From contig CM064433.1 in NCBI GenBank assembly GCA_032690845.1, positions 41,414,658 to 41,478,657 of the forward strand: a stretch of 64,000 nucleotides of DNA, in the 5' to 3' direction. A program made the translations under genes and the position numbers. Positions 10,230 through 23,296 of this stretch are shown piece by piece. Each line of letters begins with the position of its first letter. Within the stretch, counting starts at the first letter, position 1. Source of the DNA: Eleusine coracana subsp. coracana (Eukaryota > Streptophyta > Magnoliopsida > Poales > Poaceae). Under the pieces are notes generated by a model. The model had not been told where the DNA came from. It made no database searches and worked only from the letters and a program-made list of their open reading frames with translations.

Positions 10230-13200
10230 TGTCACGGACCCGCCTTACCACGGAGACGGTTCCGTTCCAGGATCTTCCTCGGGTGGCGACACGCGCTGTG
10301 GCGCCCAATAGTACAATACATGACAAAGAAAGAAAATAATTGCAACAGGAACACAGGTGGGGAAGCAGAGTTTACATAAATTCGAAGTTATATTACAGAC
10401 CGGGGTTTCAACAGAAAATAAGTTGCGGAAGCGAAAAGTTCGACACTGGTTTACCAGTTTGACGATATAGCTAAGATACAAGTCGCCCTCTCACGGCGAC
10501 ACACACAGAGATCATCCGGCCATAATAGGTGCCTTGCCCAAGCACCGTACCGGCAAACCAAGATCTAGTCCTCATCTTCATTTGCGCACGACTCCCATGC
10601 GATGTCCCAACAGTCGGGACGCTGGCCCTCCCAATGGAATCTTCCTCCACAGTGGCACTCTCCGTCCTGGTCATCTGAAAACCACATAGAGCTACGCCCT
10701 GAGTAACTAGTTTACTCAGCAAGACTGACCCGTCAAATTGGCCAACTACAGCCGACACCTAGACATGCAAAGGCTAGGGATAGGGTTGATATTGCCAGAA
10801 AAACTCGCCTAAGAGTGGATCCCTATTTTTCAAGTTTTAGCATCAAGTTGAGTTGTCATGCAGAATAATAAATTTAGTTTGCACTAGAGCTATAACAATC
10901 ATAGTTGCAATACAATCTTAATAATTTCAAACAGCAGTATTAAACCCACACAACAGCTTAATGGCTTCCGGCACTGTTCCGTAGCAGTGATCAAGTGGTA
11001 CTCGTTACTGCGAGGGGCAGCGACTCGAATCGATTTACATCCTGCAGGAGAAACCTGCTTGCACGACCCATACGCGCTTCCCGGAAGCCGCATGGAGCAA
11101 CCTTTCGCTCACGGTACCGCAGGGTCTTCCGGGTCCAGACTCCCCCGAGAAGGGTCCCCCAACGCGATGCGCCTCATGCCGCCATCCGTGGGTGGATTCT
11201 TCCCTCCTCTCAGCCCCAGTTCCACCAAAGAAGGGAGAAGGCTATCTTCCGACCAAGCGGTAGTCGTAGCTACGTCGGTTTACTGGGCCCATATCTCCAG
11301 CATGCAAACAGTACGTTCAAACTTGATCCCATGGGCCGGACACGAGGCGTAGCCTTAGGGGGATGACTCGGACGGGACTACCTCCTTGAAGACAAACTGT
11401 CCTTCCCTTTCCACCTAGTTGCCCGTCCGGTCTTCATTGTGATTCTATCCACCCTTTCCCTTATCCGATATCATTCCCCAGTGATAATAATCCCTACCTA
11501 CGAGTGGTCTCCATACCACTCGATAAACAGTCGTCTTACTTTAAGCAGAGCGACTATCGTCCTGAGGCTAGTACTCGGGAAGAGGGACCTACTGCATGCT
11601 AGGGTTTCAATCAACTCCTATCACTTAATGCACAGATAAGCTTACATTCCTAGCTAGTGATAGAATAAAAATTCAAACTGGGTTTTGCACCGGGGCTTGC
11701 CTTGGTTCTGCTCTTGGTCGGCTACGGCACCTCCGGCTCCTTCTGGATCCTGCTCCGGTCCTGCCTCCACGTGGTTCACAGCGTGATCTATATGATGCAA
11801 GAGGGAAAACCGTGAGGGAAGATTCATGGCACTTCCTCAATAAATACGTTAATGCACACTGTTGTTAGTGGAATTAAACGGTGTGCCGAGACGTTCGAGG
11901 GCATCACTCAAGGAGTGGGGCACAGGACGAGGGTACTTCGTGTATTTCCTTCATGGACTCCAGTACTTGACCGCGACGACGTTGCATCCACGTACGGTGT
12001 GTCGGTGGGTGCCGGGGCAGAACTGTGCAAGTGCTGCCTAGGGTTCGCAGGTGCTCATTAAATAGCACTAGTGTGAGCAAAACCTTCGCAAGGTACAATT
12101 ACCCGTGAACTGCCTGAAAACGGAATCCCTTTAGCGAACGGTAAAAAAAATTGCACTCGGGCAATTTAGGTCGACAGGGTTTGGGTCTACGAAAGGGCAG
12201 GGGTGATTAATTATAATTAGGTTACACCAGGAGAGAATTAATTAATAAGTTTTCCCTAACAAATACTAAGCCAAAGGTTAATTATTAAATATTATAGAGA
12301 AAAAGGCATTTAAATTAATTTCAGCTAATAAACATAGAATTTCTATATGAACTTTTTTTTTTCCAGGAGGACTAAAACTGAAAATCCTCCCTGGAGGCCA
12401 ATTTTTCATATTTTATCTGCTTTCTATAATTAATTAAAATTCTATTAGTGTTTCTCCTATTTATTTTTAATCCTGATATAAAAATTGCTAAACATGGGGC
12501 ATTAGTATTTTTCTACAGCAGTGCAAGTTCACCTCAGTCTAACAAAATTTATTTTGCTACAAAATTCCCATTATTCAATTTATTATGCAATTTACCAATT
12601 TAACCTATTTCTGGAAATGATTTAAATTACGAAATTCCAAATTAAACATCGCGGGCCGTAAACAGGCAGCCCACTGGGCTGGGACTCGCCCGCGGCCCAG
12701 CGCGAGCGCGAGCGCGAGGGCGCTCGGCCGAGCGCGAGGCCAGGCCCACTGGCCTGCGCGGCCCAGCGGCCAGCGGGGCCGAGTACGCGCGCGCGCGCGC
12801 GCGCGCTCGTGCTCTCGCCGGAGCACGGCGGCGCCGGCAGGGGGGGGGGGGTCGCCGCAGCTTGCTACGGTCACGGACTCGGCCCGGTCTTTAAAGGAGA
12901 AAAGATCTACGCCCCACCGCGCACTCGTCTAGGCTATTGGGATCCATCGGTGGCGGCCGGACGTGGCCCAGCGACGGCGGCGGAAACAGGGCAGGGTGCG
13001 GCGGCGGCGGGCGCGACAAGGGAAGGTTGGTAGGGCTCGGAACCCGGTCGGAAAGCTTTGCCGGAGCACGGAGAGGAAGGTCACCGAGCTTCTCCGGGAA
13101 GAGGGAGGCCGGGGGTGTTGTCTCACCGGCGAGGTGGGGATTGCGGTGGCCGGCGGCGGCTTCGAGCGAGGGGCTAAGGGGAAAAGTGGTCGTAGTTGCC

Positions 13201-14163
13201 TATCCCGAGCTCAAACGCGTGCGCGAACAAGAGGTGAAGCTCCTCGAGCAATGAATCGGTCAGGGGCTCACCGTGGGTGCCGGGCGACGCGGTGAAGCGG
13301 CGGTCGGAGGCGGGGAGGACGAGGTCGATTCGCGGCTGCTCGACGCGGGAAGGGTCAAGCGACTCCGCCTGAAGACCGAGGATGTCGGGGAGGTGGTCCG
13401 GGGGTGCTCGACGGGGCAGCTCGGGCGGCGAGGCGTCGGCGCGACGAGTCCAGCAGCGCGCGGCAATGGCGGGGGCGAGCGAGCGGAAAGGAGAGAGCGA
13501 GAGTGGAGGGGAAGGAGTAAATGAAGCGTTCGGACCGCGGCGGGGAGACAGGGGGGAGATGTCGGAACGGTGGGGGCGTCGATCCGCGGCTTCGGCCGCT
13601 GGCCGTACGCCGGCGACCACGCGGCGCGCGTCGACCCGGGCAGCGTGGCTGGGGTCGAGTGTGTTTTCTCTGGGTCGCTGACAGGTGGGTCCCGCAGGCA
13701 GTTTTCTTTTTCCTTTTCTTTTTCCACTCCATTCAGCCGACTGCCTTTGCAAAAATTGTGGGAATTAATCCAGAGCCGATAAAATCAGACCAAAATTATG
13801 GTAGGCTCCCCATAATGTGCTGGTTTTTACAAAAATACTAACTACTGACAGTTCCTACAGAATTTGCCTCAGGAATTTTATAAACAGAGCTGGTTTTTGA
13901 CCATTCTAACAATTATTTGAGGCCTTTAATGAGGAACTAAAATTTTGGAAAAATTCCCAAAATTCTAATTGACCCAGACCAACAACATATAATTTTTGCA
14001 AAGGTGAGTCTTATTGAAAATTTGGGACTTGCAGTTTAAAGGCAAATCAAAAGGGCTTTGAATTCAATTGAATTAAAATTTTGAATTTGAACCAAAGCTT
14101 GGTGTCCTGGTTTAAACTACCTAGATGACACCCTTGGGACCCAAGGAAAATAGGGGTGTCACA
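10230..14163 (-). repeat. 5' LTR of the Tekay-like element
   Basis: This 3,934-bp repeat is nearly identical to 1494-5428. It is the 5' LTR because the primer-binding site adjoins it. It ends at 14163 next to the second AGTAG target duplication. It should hold the Pol II promoter on the minus strand; I do not see an unambiguous TATA box. Confidence 0.96.
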
Positions 14164-14168
14164 AGTAG

Positions 14169-16269
14169 TGTCTTCCTCTGCGTGAAGAGAACTCTGTTAT
14201 GCCAATGAAGGATAGAGAGAATGAATGAGAAGGTAGAGTCAATATGTAGCATGTATTTCAACAATCAATTGAGGTGTATTACACACCAGACACAACAGAC
14301 CCATTTGAAGGCGTTGTTCTGGGCTATGGCGGCTACACATCAATCTCTTTTTAAATAAGAAATTTGGGGAGTTCTAATTTAGTGATTGTTCTCTTTTTAT
14401 TTGCTCTTTTTTCCATAGCACTATGCAAGGGATGGAGCCTTTAGATTTTTCTTTGATTGTAATTTTGAATCGTTACATGCATTTACCAAAGCAGTAGCTT
14501 GAATAAAGATTCATTTTCTTTTTTTTTTTAAAAAAAGACACAACATGCCTAGCAACACTTCAAAAGCACGATATCTTTCACCTCACGCAGCAAATAGAGG
14601 TGTATTCACCATAGTCTTCTCGTGACATAGGGGTATTGACCAATCAACCCTTCTTATGCTTAGTCTTCTCGTGAAAGAGATCAGTAGTGGTACTCTAGAC
14701 AAAGTTTACCTAGGATTAGAGGGCATCTGGAATGGTTGAAGGTATCTGGAAAGCTAGGGCGGAAAATGTCTTACAGCATGTTTAGTTTGACAATTTAGTG
14801 AATCTAACATGAATAGCTCATTCAGCACATGAGCGCAGGACTTCTTGTTGCATATTCCAGCCATTTTGGAGGAATGTAATCTGAGACCAGGAATGTCGTG
14901 TCTATGAATGTGGTGTCTATAAAGCAAGGGCACTTCAAGTACTCAACGAAGCAAGGACATGCAAAGTCCTGAGCAACCATGTCCTACAACTACTCAGAAT
15001 GGTTATGCAAAGAATCTCCGCTTATCTCTACGAATCCTAACATTCAGTGATTATCAAAGCAAAAGGAGGTTTTATACCGTTGCTTCCATGTCCTTGAATC
15101 CTTTAAGGCATATTTAAATGATCATATGTGATATATGTTCTAAAACTATACTCCATACACGTGCAGCACACACATGCGATGGTTTTGTGACACATCAAAG
15201 ATATATCAACAATCATCAATAAACAAAGTATAATGTATGACAAAAGTATGTTGGAATATGATGTCAACTCAGACATACTAATCAGTTTCATAAGTTAATA
15301 TCTTATTCCACCAGATGCATTCTAATAGTGCTTTTGTGTCCATCAGGCTTTTATCTCCTACTCAATGCAAGAATCATACCACGTGGTCTTCCGTACGTTT
15401 CAAAAAGGATCATGGTCCATTTAAAATTGTAAACCATGCATAAATGTGAAGATATGATGAAACGACACCAAATTGTGTTGGTGCTCATGATCGCTCAAAC
15501 AAGCCACTAAAAGGCACTTCTTCAGAGGTGTGCATTCAGCATATCCAGATACAGGTCTCGGTCATACCTTTGCATGCCAATTCCTGTCGTGTGAACTGAG
15601 ATATTTGACACTCAAGTTGTATTAGAACTCATATTGACTCTAGATAGAGGTTTTCTTGCGAATAGAAGGCATTGGGAATTATCCTTCCTCCGTTTCCATG
15701 TCCCTGGCATTTGAAAACAAATGGCAGACAAGTTACTAAAGCATGATTGGGTACCTAAAAGCCCAAAATAATGTGGGAAAGATTAGTCGTTGCTTCTGCA
15801 GTCCAGTCGAGGTGGCGATTGGAGGGGAGACTTCACAATGGCATGTTTCCTGTCTGGCTAGAAAATTCTGTCCATCCAGTCAAGTTGTTTGCTAAAGTAC
15901 ATTCTAGCAAACAGGGGAGTTTGATTTTCTCTCCGTTGTGCTTGAGACCTAATAAGGCGAGATGGTATATTGGTAGCTACAAACTTATGGCATGATGATG
16001 ATAACTGGAGACACTTATGGCTGCGTCGACCATCAACTATGTCACCTCCTTGGTTTCGCAAAAAAGAATGTGGCATTTTCCTCTAAGAAGACGTCGTTCG
16101 TGATCAGGAAAATCTATTAATGTTGCATATCCCACCTCAAAACAAAAAGAGGTCCTATTCAATGACTAGCACATGCGCTGCTAGTTAATTTTCTGCTTCG
16201 ACAAATTTTACTTTCAAAGCCTCAACTCTCAATCACACTTATCAAGAAAATCATATAATGCAAGAGCCC
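14169..16269. other. Unrecognised backbone, block A (right part)
   Basis: No gene recognised. Part of it (about 14580-14880) aligns by eye with 24385-24690, including 'actctagacaaagtttacc' in both. A diverged 'agaaggcattgggaatta' near 15664 resembles the R-family core. Open frames such as 15771-15995 have no recognisable domain. Confidence 0.55.
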
Positions 16270-17168
16270 TACGGCTCTGTTCGTTCCTCTCCTCGATTCT
16301 CTCCCTCCGATGCTGCAGCACAGCAGCAGGGTCTTTGTTTCCGGTGATCTCACCAAAGTCACACGCTACTTAACCGTGCTTGGTAGTCATTGAGGCATGA
16401 AGCTGAATTGCAACAACCTTCTCTAATGTTCTTTTATAGCAAGAGCAGGCAGCGCTATGCCTTGCCACGCCATGATGTCAGCTTGCACACCAGGTGAGAC
16501 TGTCGAACTGTGAGAACCTCGGCACCAAGCCACATTCGTGGGTCGTCCCGTGACAGCCTTTACCTGGTGGTGCGACACTAGCCAACGGCCAGGATAGAAA
16601 TGCCTGTCTCCAAGGAAACTCGAAACTGCCACCTCAGGAAACAACACAGCTGTGTGTCTGGAGTGAACTGCTCGAAGAAAGCTCGAAGCCGACAAGAATT
16701 GGCACTGGCAGGCGATGCATGGGAAAAATGTGGCTAGATGGACAAGAAACTAGAACTCCCAAGTCCTCTCATGCCTTGATTCCATAATTTTATTTTCTAC
16801 CCCGGATGCTGTTGTGTTTGAAGTTGTATAGTGCCACAGAGAATGGTTCTATACCCTATAGTCTCAGGAAGAGTAATGTTGGCTACCTACGAGATAATGA
16901 AAATATAAGGACGTATTTGGTCCATGCCGTACCTACCTGGCAGGCTGCTCGACAGCCGACGTCAATGTCTGGCTCAGGTGCCGTACGTTCTTATAGATTC
17001 ACTTTTTAAACAGCGCCAGCTGCAGCCGTTGCTGCAGAAACCAATACTCAAGACATTTAAAGAGCGGATGTGGAAGTCAGGAAATCCTAGTGACAGCAAA
17101 CCTACACTATCAATGGTGTAAACTTCACCACGTACACCACCTACCAAGCAGTGCCAACTCTTGGTGTC
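16270..17168. other. Backbone block B (left part), second copy of block A
   Basis: This stretch parallels 1-850 along its length with many substitutions and small gaps. With both retrotransposons removed, the two copies are about 3.6 kb apart. Open frames differ between copies, so no gene is called. The copia element interrupts it at 17174. Confidence 0.6.
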
Positions 17169-17173
17169 CGCAT

Positions 17174-17744
17174 TGATAGAAAAGATCTGTGCTTAGGCTA
17201 GCATCTAGCGAGGATCTTGTCATTGCATTGAGTGATCTGGTACTGGATCTAGAGAGAGAGAGGGAGAGAGAGGAGAGTGTTATCAGGATTGTAAGGAAGC
17301 GGAGCGGGGGCCATCGCGGGGTCGATGGCCGGAGAGGAAGAAGACCCGGCAGTGGCGCTAGTTCCGGTCATGTCATCGATGGCGAGGATCTCGTCGAGTC
17401 TGTCAGCGAGGTGTCGGGGCAGAGGGGGCGGAGGCCGCTGGTGTCGAAAGCCTTTGGGTCTCCACCGGCCTTGTCCCGGTACGGCGGCGATGTACTACGT
17501 CGTGGCGGCGGCGAAAGGGAACCTTCCCGTCACTGGCTGCGCCTAACCTTGAGATCGGGTTAGGGTTTGTGTAGGGTGAAATGTAGCCATGGTCAACCTC
17601 GTGATCCGAGCCCCGGCTCCATCCCTCCTTTATATGGCGCAGTGTGATAGGGGGCCCACCAACCATAGGTGGGTTGGGAGCGCCCCCGATCAGGGCGCGA
17701 TCTGGGCTGTTGGGCCGTTGGGCCCAACTGGAGATCTACTAACA
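17174..17744 (-). repeat. 3' LTR of the copia element
   Basis: A 571-bp LTR ending CTACTAACA at 17744. It pairs with 23310-23879. It contains a short interrupted GA repeat (17223-17262) that is longer in the partner. Confidence 0.95.
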
Positions 17745-17757
17745 TTCTCTCCGTAGA
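17745..17757 (-). promoter_or_regulatory. Polypurine tract of the copia element
   Basis: The minus strand reads ...ACGGAGAGAA directly against the 3' LTR, a position and composition expected of a plus-strand primer. Confidence 0.65.
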
Positions 17758-17911
17758 TCTCTTTTATCATTACTTTATATATTCTATTTCATCACGGATT
17801 TACACATAGAGCATGTCTCATCATCACAACTAAACACCGATAGATTCAACAGCTATTATACACATCCCCGTTCAGAAAACAGATACTTTTCTTTGGGTTC
17901 TAAGTCCAAAA

Positions 17912-18787
17912 TCATAAAACTTCCCTTAACCCCATGCCGGCTATGTGCTCCTTGAACATGCTGGGCGGTAGGCCTTTCGTGAGCGGATCCGCAAGCATTC
18001 TTTCAGTCCTTATATGCTCGTGACTTATAGTGCGATCCTGGACTTTATCTTTCACAATATAGTACTTTATATTAATGTGCTTGGTGGCACCACTGGACGG
18101 ATTGTTGTGAGTATACATTATTGCTGGTTCATTATCACAATATAACTTTAGTGGTCTCTCAATACTGTCAACCGCTCTTAATCCGGGTATAAATTTCTTT
18201 AGCCAGTTGACCTACCCCGTGGCCTCATAACATGCTATAAACTCGGCATACATGGTAGACCCTGTCGTGATAGTCTGTTTGGAGCTTTTCTATGAAATAG
18301 CTCCTCCTACCAGGGTAAACACATATCCCGATGTGGATTTTGTGTTATCTGTGGTAAAATCAGAATGAGAATACCCCACCACTTGGAGTGAATCTGATCT
18401 TCTATACACTAACATGAGGCCTTTCGTTCCTTGCAAATATCACAAGACTTTCTTTATCAATTTCCAGGGCTCTAGGCCTGGATTACTCTGAAATCTGCCA
18501 AGTAACCCGGTGACAAACGCTAAGTCAGGGCGTGTACATACTTGCGTATACTGCAAGCTTCCCACAGCCGAAGCATATGGTTTCGTTTTCATATCATCGA
18601 GCTCATACTTATTCTTGGGTTTTTGCTAATCCCCAAATCTTTCGTCCTTGACTATAGGAGCAGGTGTGGCACTGCATTTGAGCATGTTGAATTTCTTTAA
18701 CACCTTTTCTGTATACGTCTTTTGTGACAGACCTAATGCATATTTTCTTCTATCTCGGTGAATCTCAATGCTCAAAACATATGATGC
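17912..18787 (-). pseudogene. Copia pol, end of RT and RNase H (broken)
   Basis: The last part of pol is recognisable through several stops. Readable pieces include LQYTQVCTRPDLAF, SDSLQVVGYSHSDF, STSGYVFTLVGGAIS, TMYAEFIA and, at the end (17912-18118), KHINIKYYIVKDKVQDR and RTERMLADPLTKGLPP. These match the copia RNase H region. The W of the usual GGAISW motif has become a stop, consistent with G-to-A change. It follows the RT segment directly and cannot give a full protein. Confidence 0.85.
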
Positions 18788-19579
18788 TTAACCAAGATCT
18801 TTCATGTCAAAGTTTGAGGACAAGAATTTCTTTGTCTCTTGTAGTAGATTGATATCACCACTAGCAAGTAGAATATCATCCACATATAAAACTAGAAAAA
18901 TGAATTTTTCATTCCTGAACTTTGCATAGATGCAATTGTGCTCAACATTTGCTTCAAATCCATATTTCTTTATTGTTCCATCAAACTTCAAGTACCACTG
19001 TCTTGAAGCTTGCTTTAATCCATAAATGGATCTCTTTAAACGACATTCCATCTTTTCTTTTTCTTCCATAACAAAACTTTTCGGTTGTGCCATGTAAACT
19101 CTTTTTTCTAAATCCCTGTTTAGAAACACCGTTTTTACATCCATTTGATGTAATTCTAAGTCATAATGCGCCACTAGTGCCATTATAATTCTGAAAGAAT
19201 CTTTACAAGAGACTGGAGAAAATGTCTCATTGTAATCAATTCCTTCTCTTTGCGTATAGCCTTTAGCCACAAGTCGTGCCTTAAACTTTTCTATATTCCC
19301 TCTAGAGTCATATTTAATCTTGTAGACCCATTTACAACCTACTGTTTTGACTCCTTTAGAAATTTCTTCTAAGTCCCAAACTTCATTGAGACTCATTGAT
19401 TTTATTTCATATTTCATGGCCTCCAACCATTTAGATGAGTGGGCACTTCTCATGGCTTCTTCATATGAGGTGGGGTCATCCTCCATATGATATTCTTCTG
19501 TATTATATAGTTTATAGTCAGCTAGTATTGCTGACTTTCTATCTCTTTGAGACCTTCTAGGAGCCTCTTCATTTGACAT
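18788..19579 (-). pseudogene. Copia pol, reverse transcriptase segment
   Basis: 263 residues open as a block. It holds the copia RT start (WLEAMKYEIKSM, CKWVYKIKYDSRG, KARLVAKGYTQ, DYNETFSPV), the middle (LHQMDVKTVFLN, YGLKQASRQWY) and the catalytic YVDDILLAS. It ends DMKDLG then TAA, where relatives continue DLGEASYVLGIEI, so one base change made the stop. Degraded motifs (NRDL for NGDL) add to the evidence of decay. Confidence 0.9.
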
Positions 19580-19597
19580 AATTTCTGGTTGAGGCTC

Positions 19598-20547
19598 TTA
19601 CGAAGCCTGCTCTTCTAGCACATCATCTGTGTGAGGCTGCTGTTGGTCCCCCTCTTCCATGGCAGGTTCCTCTTGTACCACAGGTGGAGTGACAACAGGT
19701 GTTGGTGCTGCAATGTCAGGCATCACAGGCTCAACATCAACAAACAGTGAGAAGAAAGGTTCTTGACTCATAGAATTGGGTACATATATCCGCTTCTCCT
19801 CAAGATCGATCTCTCGAGCTACCATGCACCCCTTAATCATTTCGTCTTCTAAGAAGACGGCATGTCTTGTTTCTACAAACTTTGTGTATCTGTCTGAGCA
19901 GTAGAAACGAAAACCTTTGGACCTTTCTGGGTAGCCAATAAAATGACAACTCACTGTCTTGGGATCTAACTTTTTAAGACTTGGGTTGAAGATCTTAGCC
20001 TCTGCGGGACTCCCCCACACCCAGAGGTATTCTAGCAAAGGCACTCTTCCAGTCCATAATTCATACGGTGTTTTGGGCACCGATTTACTTGGAACTCTGT
20101 TTAGAATATGAATAGTGGTTTTTAAAGCCTCTATCCATAAGCTCACTGGTAGTGTGGAGTAGCTCATCATGCTGCACACCATATTCATCAAGGTACGGTT
20201 ACGCCTTTCTGCTACTCCATTCTGCTGTGGTTCGCCCGGTGTAGAATACTGGACGACTATACCATTTTCTTGTAGTAACCTAGCAAAAGGCCCTCGGACT
20301 TGTCCATAAGGCGTATGCCTCCCGTAGTACTCCCCACCACGGTCGGATCTTACAACTTTAATCTTTAAATCATGTCAATTTTCTACTTCTACTTTAAATA
20401 TCTTGAATTTATCCAATGCTTCCGATCTTTCTTTGATTGGATAAATATAACCATGGCGGAAGTAATCATCTGTGAATGTTATAAACAAGTCATAATAATT
20501 CACACTCATGACAGGAAAAGGACCACAAATATCTGTATGAATGATCT
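19598..20547 (-). pseudogene. Copia pol, integrase segment
   Basis: Integrase core residues can be read across stops: FITFTDDYFRHGYIY, then SDRGGEYYG, then STPGEPQQNGVAERRNRTL, giving the usual D...D...E order. The open block 19598-20191 continues with SLWIEALKTTIHILNRVPS, PYELWTGR and CHFIGYPERSKGFRFY, the standard copia integrase C-terminal region. A TGA lies just before the SDRGG part. Confidence 0.87.
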
Positions 20548-21210
20548 CTAATATTCCTGCGCTTCTTTTTGCGTCTTTCTTGATTTTCTTATGTATTTTC
20601 CTTTAATGCATTCAATGCATCGTTCTAAGTCTGCGAACTCCAATGAAGGAAGAATGTCATTCTTTATAAGTCTCTCAATTCTCCCCCTCGAAATATGGCC
20701 TAAACGACAGTGCCATAATTTCGATGAGACATTTGGAGTTCTCTTTCTTTTCTTGTTAACTTTAGTTGACGAGGACGTAGGGACATTCATATCATGTATA
20801 TTATCATTCATATCATGTATCGCATTCATATTATCACTAAATAGCAATAAATAAAGCTTATCTTGTAAAGACGTAAAACCAATGCATTCATTATTGAATA
20901 AGAGTTCATATTTACCATTATAAAAATGACAATCATAACCATCATAATCAAGACGCAATACACTTATTAAGTTTCTCTGTAACAAAGGTACATAAAAGAC
21001 ATCATGCAGCCTAAGAATAAAACCATATCTAAGCTCTAGGTGAAGATCTCCTACAACTTCAACTTTGGCTTGTACTCCATTAGCCACTCTTATCGAGCCT
21101 TCGTCATTTCCCATGGTTCTCGTCGTACGGAACCCCTGTAAACAATTTGCAACATGAATAGTCGCTCCTGAATCAATCCACCATGTGGATCTAGAATAAT
21201 TAACATACAA
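20548..21210 (-). pseudogene. Copia protease and gag-pre-integrase segment
   Basis: 220 residues open. Near the start is the aspartic protease site WWIDSGATIHVAN (D13 of this block). Near the end is the gag-pre-integrase zinc finger: LWHCRLGHISRGRIERL, then CIECIKGK. A short low-complexity insert (IHDMNDNIHDMN) lies between them. It runs into the integrase segment after a stop. Confidence 0.88.
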
Positions 21211-21248
21211 GGATTTATTTATAAAATAATAATGTTCTCACCATTTCT

Positions 21249-22096
21249 TTGCATGAAGAGTTTCAGCCAGTCAGGACAATTCTTTTTGTAGTGTCCTTTC
21301 TGGTTGCAGTGAAGGCATATGTCCATGTCCACTACAACCTATCCCTGTTGAGGCCCATGCTGCTGCTTGCTCATAGGCTTAGAGTAAAAGACCGGTTTCT
21401 TTGGCTGCTTGCCCTTGTTCTTGTTGTCTTTTACATAGTGGACAGAACCACCATGCTTGTCCTTGAATCTGTCATCCTCTTGGACATTGTTGGCAATAAT
21501 CTGCTCAAATGTCCATTTCTCTGGGTTCATGTTGTAGTTGGAAACAAAGTTGTCAAACTCCTTTGGTAAGGAGAGCAACACAAAGTGAACCAGGAGGTCT
21601 TCTTGAATCGTTAGATTCACAGTCTTTAGCTTCGCAGCCAAACTGTTCATCTTCAGAATGTGCTCCCTTATGCCACCACCAGTGTACTGTTCATTGACCA
21701 GCTGTCTTATCATCTATGTGGCATAAGTCTTGGAAGACCCAGTAAACTGGTTCTCCACCCTCTGGAGATAGCCCTTTACTGTGTCTTCATTCTGGATTGA
21801 GCCCATGATAGCAGGCTCAATCGTGTTCTTGACAAGTGCCAAGCACTTCTTGTTGTCAAGAATCCATCTTCTGTGCTCAAGTTGAACTCGAGCTCTATTG
21901 GGAGCATCATCCCTCTGTCTCTGTTGCCAAGTAGCATCTGTTTCTTCTGTGCCCCTGATAAGCTCAGAAGTCTCTGTGGGACATGGGGTAGTCACTACCC
22001 AGTCCATCTCACCTATAACAAAGGCAAGGTCAATTTTCTCTTCCATTCCTCATAATTGTCCCCTTTCAACATTGGGATCTGGGGAAGGAAGGCCAT
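21249..22096 (-). pseudogene. Copia gag (broken in three places)
   Basis: The natural start is probably the ATG at 22094-22096, giving MAFLPQIPMLKGDNYEEWK. One A appears lost from an A-run near 22032, shifting the frame to IDLAFVIGEMDWVV. A TAG splits gag after SSKTYAT and is followed at once by MIRQLVNEQYTGG; the original codon was probably CAG. A second TAG precedes the zinc knuckle CLHCNQKGHYKKNC (about 21267-21323). Order and motifs are those of copia gag. Confidence 0.85.
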
Positions 22097-23296
22097 CACG
22101 GTGGCTCCTAAAATTAACCATGAAAAATAAGAACAAAATAACATATAAATTTCTAACATGCTATGTATTAAAACCTACATCACCATTGGGCATAAAATAG
22201 GCATAATACATAAACCATCATGATATGACATAGCAATTTAACAACGTTGGTCAGAAAAATTACAATGACATATAATCTAAAAATTAATGCTACTAAAATT
22301 AAATTCTTCCATTGGTTCGAAATTTAATTTTAGAAAACATCAATTTTATCAATAATCATTAATTCTATAATCTTGCAGTGGAAACATGACAAAAACAAGC
22401 ATGAACAGTAACAAAATAATCTTAATTTACTCTCTGAAAAATAATCTCGTTGGTTCATATTTTAACAGAGGTAAAATTCATCAACTTTCAATTAAATTCT
22501 GAGCAAAAAATTGACATAAAACCAGTCAAAAAACTGATAAAATAGCTATTGTGCATTGCCTGATCTTTTGGCCCATGGCCAGATTAAATTCTGGCCGGCA
22601 GCGGCCCAAAAACTCGCTCGTGCGCTGAAAAACTGCATCGACCCAGCCCAGCTGGGGCGTGCGCCAGCACGCGCATCATTGGCCTTTCGACCCAGCCCTC
22701 AGGTGCGGGTGAAACCAGCGGCCTGGCCCAGCTGAGTCGCCCTCACGCCCGCCTCCATCCCAGCCGTCCGCGCAGATCGACGGGTGGACGCGCATCTCAC
22801 GCGAACGAAACTAGCGCCGAGTGCTGGCTCCCGTAACCCTAGCCCATCATTTCTCTCTTTTCCTCTCCGCCCTCTTCTCTCCTTTGCTTTCTTTTCACCG
22901 CTGCGGCGCACGGCGAAGCAAGGCGAGTGGCCGGAGAAAAAAGAGAAGGTGACGCCGCTGCTAGGCAAAGCACGGCGCGCGCGTCCACCCATCGGTGGGT
23001 GTACCGCCATCGAGCAGCTTCGCTGCGGCGTCCGTGATCTAGCCCGTGCGACGGCGTATTGGCGGCAAGCAGCATTCGAGGCTCTTTTCCACCTCCGGCG
23101 AGCCGGCGACGGCACTGTGGCGGCGAGGATGACGGGTAAGTCCCCTCCGCGTGCCTCTTTGCCTCTATTTTTATAACCCTAACCCTAGGGTTAGGGTTTG
23201 TGTCATGGTGTTCATGGTGGGGCTCGAGTTTCTTTCTGATTTCTTTGGCCGATCCAAAAACGGCCTCTTCCCTCAAACTAAATCTAGCACTAGTCG
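22097..23296 (-). other. Long leader of the copia element
   Basis: About 1.2 kb lies between the primer site and gag. The gag-proximal half is AT-rich; 22560-23150 is GC-rich with several overlapping open frames on both strands that look like composition effects. A 24-bp perfect palindrome of AACCCT units sits at 23175-23198. No coding motif recognised. Confidence 0.6.

Larger units (their letters stand above)
1494..14163 (-). mobile_element. Complete Ty3/gypsy LTR retrotransposon, Tekay-like chromovirus
   Basis: The element is 12,670 bp, starts TGTCACGG and ends GTGTCACA, and is flanked by a perfect 5-bp target duplication AGTAG (1489-1493 and 14164-14168). Read on the minus strand the order is 5' LTR (10230-14163), primer-binding site for initiator tRNA-Met, leader, gag-pol, purine tract, 3' LTR (1494-5428). 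Domain order PR-RT-RNaseH-INT with a C-terminal chromodomain-like tail and very long LTRs fits the Tekay (Del) lineage of plant chromoviruses. The two LTRs are almost identical, so insertion was recent. A Cassandra-like LTR occupies part of the leader and may have removed the gag N-terminus, so the copy could depend on proteins supplied by relatives. Confidence 0.96.

Noticed and set aside
22699..23276. Several 130-145 codon frames on both strands in the copia leader
   Set aside because: Overlapping GC-rich frames without motifs, in the untranslated leader.
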